From assembly GCA_035632955.1 (NCBI GenBank), contig DASQFU010000022.1:1-37757 (forward strand): 37,757 bases of DNA, in the 5' to 3' direction. Positions 31,866 to 37,757 of this stretch are shown here, in pieces (the first letter of the stretch is position 1; every line of letters begins with the position of its first letter). A program made the position numbers and the translations under genes. A model generated the notes under the pieces. That model was not told the DNA's origin. It worked only from the letters and a program-made list of their open reading frames with translations, and searched no databases. Source of the stretch: DASQFU01 sp035632955. GTDB lineage: Bacteria; Eisenbacteria; RBG-16-71-46.

Positions 31866-33554
31866 CTGGCTCGGTCGCGCTCCCCGAAGTCGAAACGAAC
31901 GTCGCGTGAAACGCGATCCGCCGCGCCGCGGCGAGGCTGGTCCGGTCTCTGGGCCGGCATCGGCTTCTTGCTGGTGCTCGCGGCGGCCGCCGCACACATC
32001 GTCTACTTGCGCTTCCTGTGCGACGACGCGTTCATCACCTTCCGTTACGCGCAGAACCTCGCGGGCGGCCACGGCTTCGTGTTCAACCTGGGCGAGCGCG
32101 TCGAAGGCTATACCAACTTCTCGTGGCTGCTGCTGTGCGCCGCGATGATCCGGCTTGGCGTCACCCCGGAGCTCGGAACGCAGTGGCTCGGCGGTGCGTG
32201 CGCGATCCTGACGCTCGCGTGCGGTCTCTATTATCTCCGGGAACATGGCACGAGCCCCTGGTGGTTCGCCCTCCTGCTGGCCGCGAACGGCGGCTTCGCG
32301 GCATGGGCGACCGGCGGCCTCGAGACGGCGCTCTTCACGCTGTCCGTCCTGCTCGCGTTTCTCGGCGCCGCGAGCGCTCTGGAGCGCCGGGATCGGGAGC
32401 GGCCCGAGCCCGCGCGATTCGACCACCGGCTGGCGCTCGGTGCCGCCGGCGTGCTGCTGGCCGCCCTGACGCGCCCCGAAGGTCTGCTGGTCGCTGGACT
32501 GCTATCGGTCGCTCTCGCCACGCTGGCGGTCGCGCGGCGGCTGACGTTCCGGGCGCTCGCGGCATGGGCCGCGCTATGGGCGCTGCCATACGCCTGCTAC
32601 TTCGCCTGGCGAGTCGCGTATTTCGGCCATCTCCTTCCCAATACGTTCGCGGTCAAGAGCGGCGGGACCTACCTGCTTCCGATCGGCCTCGCCTATCTCG
32701 GGACGGTCGCGCAGCGGCTGCACCTGGTCGGGTTCGTGATTCCGCTCCTGGCGCTGGCCATCGTGCGGCGCCCGCTGGGATTTCGCTCGGGTCTCGGAGG
32801 GTTGGCGGCGCTGCTGGTAATCCCCTATCTCGCCTTCGTGGCGCTGGTGGGCGGAGATTTCATGGACCTGGGCCGCTTCGTCGTGCCGTTGCTGCCGATT
32901 GTGGCGATCCCGGCGGCTTTGGGCTGGGGGGCGCTCGAGCGTTTCCTCGCGGAGCGCATGTCGCGGCCGGTGGCGATCGGCGTGGTCGCGCTGCTGCTCG
33001 CGACGTACGCCGTCCTCAACCTCGCGACGTCGCGCGACTCGACGCGCGCCTGGCATCGGGGCGTCGACTCGATCGGCCTGCTACGCGACTACCGCGCGGA
33101 CTGGACCCGGGTGGCACGGGTCCTGACCAAGGCCAGCACGCCGTCCGACACGCTGGCGATCACGGCGGCGGGAATCATTCCCTACTACACGGGCCTCTAC
33201 ACCATCGATCAGCTCGGCCTGGTCGCGGACGACCTCGGCGGCTACCGCGCACGCCGCACGACGAACTTGCCGGGACACGGGAAGATCGCTTCGGGCGAGC
33301 TGATCATGCGACTGCGGCCGCAGTTCCTGATCGGCCATCCGGTGGTCGTCGACTCGATCTCGGAGGTCCGGCCGAGCTTGATGACCGAGCCGGGATGGGC
33401 AGACAGCCTGAATCAGATCTATCGGGTCATCGGCGCGGAAGCCTCGATCGACCCGCCGCGCTACTTCGCGCTGGCGGTGCGCATCGATCGGCTGGGCGCG
33501 TTCATGGCGAACGCGCAGCTCCTGAACCCGGCGCGCCGCCAACCCAGTCCGTGA
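31866..33554 (+). CDS. GT-C-type membrane glycosyltransferase (arabinofuranosyltransferase/PMT-like)
   Basis: Polytopic inner-membrane protein of about 562 residues, expected to use a polyprenyl-phosphate sugar on the periplasmic side. The first loop has an Asp pair in LRFLCDDAFITFRYAQNLAG, and GHGFVFNLGERVEGYTNFSW is a strongly conserved signature of AftB-like/GT39-like proteins. About ten hydrophobic helices follow (for example WWFALLLAANGGFAAWATGG; LVGFVIPLLALAIV), then a soluble C-terminal domain with GIIPYYTGLYTIDQLGLVAD. No ATG, GTG or TTG precedes the first helix in frame; I place the start at CTG 31866 with GAGGAG 6 nt ahead. The open frame continues far upstream only through GC bias. 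It is divergent from the M48 gene and may act with the GT4/AsnB genes. Confidence 0.75.
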   Translation: MARSRSPKSKRTSRETRSAAPRRGWSGLWAGIGFLLVLAAAAAHIVYLRFLCDDAFITFRYAQNLAGGHGFVFNLGERVEGYTNFSWLLLCAAMIRLGVTPELGTQWLGGACAILTLACGLYYLREHGTSPWWFALLLAANGGFAAWATGGLETALFTLSVLLAFLGAASALERRDRERPEPARFDHRLALGAAGVLLAALTRPEGLLVAGLLSVALATLAVARRLTFRALAAWAALWALPYACYFAWRVAYFGHLLPNTFAVKSGGTYLLPIGLAYLGTVAQRLHLVGFVIPLLALAIVRRPLGFRSGLGGLAALLVIPYLAFVALVGGDFMDLGRFVVPLLPIVAIPAALGWGALERFLAERMSRPVAIGVVALLLATYAVLNLATSRDSTRAWHRGVDSIGLLRDYRADWTRVARVLTKASTPSDTLAITAAGIIPYYTGLYTIDQLGLVADDLGGYRARRTTNLPGHGKIASGELIMRLRPQFLIGHPVVVDSISEVRPSLMTEPGWADSLNQIYRVIGAEASIDPPRYFALAVRIDRLGAFMANAQLLNPARRQPSP

Positions 33555-33562
33555 GCGCCGGA

Positions 33563-33596
33563 GCGAGGACCGCGGCGAAACCGCGGCGGTCCTCGC
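33563..33596. terminator. Hairpin between convergent GT-C and FnIII genes
   Basis: Long imperfect inverted repeat, GCGAGGACCG pairing with CGGTCCTCGC, then CGG/CCG after a 3-nt bulge, around a CGAAA loop. It sits 9 nt after one stop and 16 nt before the other, and probably serves both. Confidence 0.6.
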
Positions 33597-33611
33597 ATGA
33601 AGGCGCGATCG

Positions 33612-34277
33612 TCAGCGGGTGACGATCAGGCGTTTGACGAAGGTTCTGTCTCCGAGCCGGCCGAGCACGAGGTAGATGCCGGCGTGGACCGGACGTCCGG
33701 CGTTGTCATTGAGATCCCAGATCATGTCGGCGTGACCCGCCGGCATCATGCCACGACCCAGGGTGCGCACCAGGCGCCCGGCGATGTCGAACGCCTGGAC
33801 GTGCACTTCGGTGTCGACCGGCAGACTCAGTTCCATGCGCGCCGAGGCGCGGGCTGGATTGGGCCAGGGCGCCGACATCTCGAGCGTGATCGCCGCGTCC
33901 CCGGCGTCGACCGTGCCGCTCGAGGAGCGCACCACGACATTGGAGATGCGCGCGCAGTTGTTGCGCTCGTCGCAGGTCTTGATCGCGAAGTAGTAGTTCG
34001 TGCCGGGCGCCAAGCCATTGACGGTCGCTTGCTGGTGCGAGCCCGGAGTCAGCGGCGACGGCAGGCCCGGCACCGCGATCGAGTTAATGAAGTTGGTCGC
34101 GGTGATCGGCGTGAGCGAGTAGCGGAGATCGAAACGGGTGGCGACGCCGCTGAGGCTATCGTCGCCCGGAGTGGTCCAGCTCAGAGTGATCGAGGCGCCG
34201 GTGCCTTGTGCAGCTTGGCCCGGCGCGGCCAGAAACGTCAGTGCGAAGGCAAGCGCATATATCAGCCAAATTCGCAA
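33612..34277 (-). CDS. Secreted fibronectin-type-III protein with C-terminal sorting domain
   Basis: Exported protein of 221 residues with no enzymatic domain. The signal peptide is RIWLIYALAFALTFLAAPGQA. One FnIII domain follows (ASITLSWTTPGDDSLSGVAT, then FDLRYSL ... TVNGLAPGTNYYFAIKTCDE ... ISNVVV). The last 80 residues (PWPNPARASARMELSLPV ... DIAGRLVRTLG ... AGIYLVLGRLGDRTFVKRLIVTR) form the sorting domain. It is likely a small surface-attached adhesion or anchoring protein. TTG 34275-34277 has GGAGGACTC directly upstream. The gene follows an unusually long hairpin-rich leader (34278 to about 34580). Confidence 0.8.
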   Translation of the reverse strand: MRIWLIYALAFALTFLAAPGQAAQGTGASITLSWTTPGDDSLSGVATRFDLRYSLTPITATNFINSIAVPGLPSPLTPGSHQQATVNGLAPGTNYYFAIKTCDERNNCARISNVVVRSSSGTVDAGDAAITLEMSAPWPNPARASARMELSLPVDTEVHVQAFDIAGRLVRTLGRGMMPAGHADMIWDLNDNAGRPVHAGIYLVLGRLGDRTFVKRLIVTR

Positions 34278-34586
34278 AGAGTCCTCCGTTGTCGAGCGGG
34301 GCGCGCGAAAGCGCCCCGCATCACGGCCGTGATGTCGGTTCTACCGAGTGTCGGGTTTAAGCCCGGGGGGAACCGGATGAACCCGTTTCGTGAAACTCGG
34401 GGATCGAGACCTACGGGGGCGACGTCCCATTGCTCGGAGGGTGGCAGCCCTGCCGAGCAGTCTCGCGCGGTCGCGGATAACGGAGGGGGATTGCGACCGC
34501 AAATCCGAGCGTGATGCCTTTAGCGAAGCAATCTCTTGCCCGGCCCGGACGCTTCTTCATAACGATGCAGCGCAACAACAGTCGAG
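34278..34586 (-). ncRNA. Candidate structured 5' leader RNA with at least six inverted repeats
   Basis: Between a promoter-like sequence at 34587-34615 and the TTG start at 34277 the transcribed strand carries, in order: 34467-34500 (8-bp arms GCGGTCGC/GCGACCGC), 34431-34459 (7-bp arms TGCTCGG/CCGAGCA plus an inner AGGG/CCCT), 34385-34396 (GTTTC/GAAAC), 34352-34365 (CGGG/CCCG), 34336-34346 (CGGT/ACCG), 34320-34333 (14-bp palindrome) and 34296-34319 (9-bp GC arms), the last just before the Shine-Dalgarno sequence. I recognise no known riboswitch class. It could also be a 3' terminator region of the operon ending at 34738, or carry no function. No credible gene lies here. Confidence 0.35.
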
Positions 34587-34615
34587 TTCATATCAAGCGC
34601 CCCAGTCGGTCGCAA
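34587..34615 (-). promoter_or_regulatory. Candidate sigma-70-type promoter of the FnIII gene
   Basis: On the minus strand TTGCGA and TATGAA are separated by 17 nt (4 of 6 matches each), inside a locally AT-richer patch. If it is used, the leader is about 300 nt long. Confidence 0.3.
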
Positions 34616-34737
34616 GCAAAAGATTGCGTTGCACGGTTTTGTTTGATGCCCAGACGCGGAGCTCGGCGCCTCACGAATCGTCAATTCAAGAGCTCCCTGA
34701 ATCACGAGTCCGCCCGCATCGTTGCTGCTGAAATCCT

Positions 34738-36150
34738 CTAGTCACTTGCGACAGAGAATCGTCGGGTGGCGACTGCGCCACCGACTCGCAGTCGCACGAA
34801 GTAGACGCCGGCGACCAGCGCCACACCGTTGGCGTCTTCGAGCCGCCAATCGATCCGCGTCGCCCCCGCCGGGTAGCGACCACGCGCGATCTCACGAATC
34901 CGGCGCCCGGCGACGTCGAACGCCTCGAGCCGCACCTCGCCCTCGCGCTCGAGCGTGAACCCGAGTCGCGCGACGCCGCGGGCCGGGTTTGGCCACACCG
35001 GCGCCAACGCCAAACCGGCCGCCGCGCTGCCGACCTCGGTGACGATGTCGGTCGCCTGATCGAACGTGACGTACACCGGCGGCAGGCCGGTGCCGATCGC
35101 CTGGCCGATCAGCCCGTCGTTCGTGACGTCGATCACGAGCAGCCCCGGCGGCTCTTGTGGGGTGATCGTGTTGCGGCATAGATAGAGCTCGCCGCGGTCG
35201 TTGAGCTCCATGTCGGGGAGGCTGAATCCTCCGCTCGCGCTCACCACGGTCGCGAGCTTGGCGCCGGTGGTGGGATTCCAGGTGACGAGCTGGTTCGTAT
35301 TCCCGGAAAAGATGGTCGCGTAGGCATGCGTTGGCGTGTGCCACACGACGTCGGAAGCGTCGCCGCCCAGCGCCGCCGACGTGGCCACGATTCCGAGGCT
35401 ACGAAGTCCGATCGGATCGATTGCCTCGATGCCGCCGTCCGGGACGCCGAAGAAGCCCGCGTTGCCGATCAAGAGCCGCGACTGCGCGCGATCGAACGCG
35501 AACGTGGTGGTCGGGTTCCTCCCCGCGAGCAGGATCGCCTGCTTGCCGGCCTGCTGTGGATCGACGTCCACGACCGTGTCGGCCTGGGTGTCGACGACCA
35601 CGATCATGCTCGGATTGTTCGGCTGGAAGTTGACGTCGAGACGCTGGCAGGCGACGAACAGCCAGCGGTCAACGCGGATCATGCGCGCCATTTCGGGTTT
35701 GCCGTCCGCATCCGCGAACGCGGCGAGCGAGATGGTCGAGAACGGCTGTCCACTCGGCGACGACGGATCGACGATCAGCAGATCGCTGGACACATAGCGC
35801 GTGACGTAGGCCTTGGTGCTCGAGACGAACGCGATGTCCTGAGGATTCGAGCCGTTGCCGACCGAGAACTGGCGCACGGTCGAGTAACCTTGGGCCGGAT
35901 CGATGACCTGAATGTTATCGGCGCCGAACCGGTTGACGACGTAGAGCAGGCCGTCGTGCCAGCGCGCGACCGCGTCCGGACCCACGCTCGCGACGTCGAT
36001 GGCGACCGCGCGCGTATCGAGATTCACCACGCTCAGACTGCCGGTCGAGAAGTCGCTCGTCAGAGCGAACGCGCGCGTGCTCGCAGCCGAAGCGGAGATC
36101 GGGAACGCCAGGGCGAGCGCGGGGACGAGAGCGGCGAGTGGGAATCGCAT
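34738..36150 (-). CDS. Secreted YncE-like beta-propeller protein with C-terminal sorting domain
   Basis: Exported protein of 470 residues. The signal peptide FPLAALVPALALAFPISASA is followed by repeated propeller blades (GSLSVVNLDTRAVAIDVAS; DNIQVIDPAQGYSTVRQFSV; SDLLIVDPSSPSGQPFSTIS; SMIVVVDTQADTVVDVDPQ; LLVIDVTNDGLIGQAI), the pattern of YncE/DUF5074-like propellers. The end (PVWPNPARGVARLGFTLE ... DVAGRRIREIARG ... AGVYFVRLRVGG) is the sorting domain. ATG 36148-36150 has AAGGAG ahead and lies 10 nt after the stop of the TonB-dependent receptor gene, so they form an operon. In Bacteroidetes such propellers next to BtuB-like receptors serve metallophore or cobalamin uptake; that role is inferred here. 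Confidence 0.85.
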   Translation of the reverse strand: MRFPLAALVPALALAFPISASAASTRAFALTSDFSTGSLSVVNLDTRAVAIDVASVGPDAVARWHDGLLYVVNRFGADNIQVIDPAQGYSTVRQFSVGNGSNPQDIAFVSSTKAYVTRYVSSDLLIVDPSSPSGQPFSTISLAAFADADGKPEMARMIRVDRWLFVACQRLDVNFQPNNPSMIVVVDTQADTVVDVDPQQAGKQAILLAGRNPTTTFAFDRAQSRLLIGNAGFFGVPDGGIEAIDPIGLRSLGIVATSAALGGDASDVVWHTPTHAYATIFSGNTNQLVTWNPTTGAKLATVVSASGGFSLPDMELNDRGELYLCRNTITPQEPPGLLVIDVTNDGLIGQAIGTGLPPVYVTFDQATDIVTEVGSAAAGLALAPVWPNPARGVARLGFTLEREGEVRLEAFDVAGRRIREIARGRYPAGATRIDWRLEDANGVALVAGVYFVRLRVGGAVATRRFSVASD

Positions 36151-36160
36151 GCGGGCTCCT

Positions 36161-37757
36161 TCATGGGTGTACGGGATCGGGTGGGCCGAGGCGCCACTCG
36201 CACGCCACGGACAAACTGCGCCCGGGCAAAGGGAAGCCGGCGACGTCGGACACCTGGCGATTGCCGAGGTTCTTCGCCTCGAGCACCACGCCGAAGCCGC
36301 CGAGGAACGGGGTGACCGCCAGCGACGCGCCGATCAACGTCCGGCTCGTCACGCGCTGGCGGTTGTAGCGATCGAGATAGTTGTCACCCAGCTCGTGCAG
36401 CGTGGCGCTCGAGCGCAGCGGACCTCGGTGCCACTCGAGCCGCACCGTGCTCTCGCGTCCGGGTCGTTGCGGCAGGCGCTTGCCGGTCCAGAACGGCACC
36501 GTGCCGGCATCCACGGCGGTCTGCCACGTCAGCGCGCCCGCCAGCGACAGCCCGGCCGGCGCCGCCGCGCGAACCGACAACTCGTCTCCGTGAATGCGCG
36601 CGCGCGTGATGTTCTGCGCGCGCACGCTGCTCTGCGAGCTGCGCACGTACAGCACCAGGTCGCGGGCGTACGAGTGGAAGTGAGCCCACTCGACGGCACC
36701 GGTCAGAGGCCACGCCGCCGGCGCGGTCCAGGCCGCGCCCGCGTCCCAGCTCTCGATCCGTTCGGGCCCGAGCGCCGGATTGCCGAGCACGCCGCCCTGG
36801 TTGCCGAACAGCTCCAGGAAGTCCGGCGCCCGCTCGGCACGATTCCAGTTCGTGCGCACCTCGACGCCGAGCGGCCCGCGCAGCGCGAGGCCGAGCTGCG
36901 GCGTCTGGATCTCGAGGTCGCGGTCGGTCTGGGGAGTGGTTCCCGCGACGCCTGTGCTTCGCAAATGGTCCGAGAGCCGCTCCCACCGGCGCGCCGCCGT
37001 GGCCACGACCTGATCGACGGGACGCCATTCCAATCCGATCGCCGCCGCGTTCGTGCGGCGACGGCTGTGCGGCGGATCCGGATAGCCGTCCGCCTGATCG
37101 CCGAGACGCGCCTGATCCGCGCGCAGGTCGGCCGCGAATCGAAGCGCGAGCCTGGCCGGCAGACGCGGCCACTCGACCTCGAGCCCCAGGCCGTCGCCGA
37201 TCACGCGATCGTCGGTTTCGTGCCGCCCGAGGCCGAGCTCCGCTTCGCGGTCGCGGAATCGAGTGCGCTCGCGTGTCAGCGCCCCCTCGAGTCTCACGCT
37301 TGGCCAGCGACCGGATGCCGAGCGGGTGAGATCGACCTGCGTCAGTGAACGCTGAACGACGAGGCGGGGGTGCCGCGCGGGTACCGCGCCGAGCCCGGGA
37401 ACGCCTTGCGCCTTCTGAAACAGATGCTCGCGGACGCCGATCTGCAGTTGCGCGCGCGGGCGCCAGGTCAGGGCGGCGATGGCGCTGGCGCCGTCGAAGC
37501 GGTTGTTGAGCCGGCGGCTGAGGCTGTCGTCGCCCGGGTTGAACGGCGTTCCGTTGTCATCCGGATAGAAGAAGTCGCCGCGCGAGCTCTGATAGCCGGC
37601 GTGGAACATCCCCGCCAGCGGGCCGCGCGAGCCGGAGAGCGACGCTCGGCCCTCCCACGTATCCCACGCGCCGCGGGCGCTGCGCACTTCGGCGCGGGTC
37701 GTGGCCGAGAGCGTCACGACGTTGATCGCCCCGCCGGGCCCGGTGCCGAAGCCGAAC
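36161..37757 (-). CDS. TonB-dependent outer-membrane receptor (5' end beyond the window)
   Basis: Outer-membrane active transporter; at least 532 residues are seen and the N terminus with most of the plug lies outside. The visible start FGFGTGPGGAINVVTLSA is the end of the plug domain. The barrel shows alternating aromatic strands and typical signatures such as ERAPDFLELFGNQGGVLGNP followed by ALGPERIESWDAGAAW, and ends with the strand RSLSVACEWRLG. The substrate is unknown; BtuB/FepA-like length and the downstream propeller protein suggest cobalamin, siderophore or metal chelate. An upstream riboswitch or Fur site would lie beyond this window. Confidence 0.9.
   Translation of the reverse strand, partial: FGFGTGPGGAINVVTLSATTRAEVRSARGAWDTWEGRASLSGSRGPLAGMFHAGYQSSRGDFFYPDDNGTPFNPGDDSLSRRLNNRFDGASAIAALTWRPRAQLQIGVREHLFQKAQGVPGLGAVPARHPRLVVQRSLTQVDLTRSASGRWPSVRLEGALTRERTRFRDREAELGLGRHETDDRVIGDGLGLEVEWPRLPARLALRFAADLRADQARLGDQADGYPDPPHSRRRTNAAAIGLEWRPVDQVVATAARRWERLSDHLRSTGVAGTTPQTDRDLEIQTPQLGLALRGPLGVEVRTNWNRAERAPDFLELFGNQGGVLGNPALGPERIESWDAGAAWTAPAAWPLTGAVEWAHFHSYARDLVLYVRSSQSSVRAQNITRARIHGDELSVRAAAPAGLSLAGALTWQTAVDAGTVPFWTGKRLPQRPGRESTVRLEWHRGPLRSSATLHELGDNYLDRYNRQRVTSRTLIGASLAVTPFLGGFGVVLEAKNLGNRQVSDVAGFPLPGRSLSVACEWRLGPPDPVHP

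Overview
This is high-GC bacterial chromosome with strong G/C third-position bias. Four predicted secreted proteins end in the same roughly 80-residue 'PNPARG ... DVxGR ... GxYxxRL' sorting-type domain (4493-7063, 23819-26302, 33612-34277, 34738-36150). That domain, together with a TonB-dependent receptor and zinc-carboxypeptidase and kelch exoproteins, suggests a Gram-negative member of the FCB-like lineages; Candidatus Eisenbacteria is my best guess. I see no rRNA, tRNA, CRISPR array, transposase or phage gene.

Layout. 1-800: debris of a small frameshifted gene abutting a 3'-truncated EamA permease. 797-4169 (minus): Lrp-type regulator, lysine 6-aminotransferase (ATGA-coupled) and a Nudix/metallo-beta-lactamase fusion. 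4239-7063 (plus): hairpin-rich leader and a 12-repeat kelch exoprotein. 7353-7979: ThrH-type phosphatase. 7986-14191: a cluster of small envelope and stress proteins (lipoprotein, DUF3185, YtxH, DUF948, lmo0937-like, disordered protein, 17M-like stress protein) around an NtrC-type response regulator and a PAS/HisKA protein with no ATPase domain. 14689-17665: small zinc-ribbon protein and a hybrid histidine kinase. 17669-21071: small unknown protein, topoisomerase IB, nucleotidyltransferase, metallophosphoesterase and another small membrane protein. 21333-22457: single receiver domain and HAD phosphatase. 22584-30349: secreted alpha/beta hydrolase, M14 carboxypeptidase, alpha/alpha-toroid protein, GT4 glycosyltransferase and AsnB-type amidotransferase, the last three end to end. 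30333-33554: M48 protease and, running the other way, a GT-C-like membrane protein. 33612-37757 (minus): FnIII exoprotein with a long hairpin-rich leader, beta-propeller exoprotein and a TonB-dependent receptor that runs off the window.

The most interesting signal is regulatory. Sigma-54 (-24/-12, GG-N10-GC) promoter matches lie upstream of at least three, probably four, transcription units of small membrane or envelope proteins (8843-8858, 11221-11236, 12965-12980, 21179-21194). Another pair lies in front of the NtrC-type regulator itself (12705-12731). I read this as a local sigma-54 envelope-stress regulon whose activator is encoded in its centre; the link is inferred, not shown. Other signals are a roughly 300-nt leader with at least six inverted repeats before the FnIII gene, and several genes without a Shine-Dalgarno sequence whose start lies 6-9 nt after a TAnnnT box, suggesting leaderless mRNAs.
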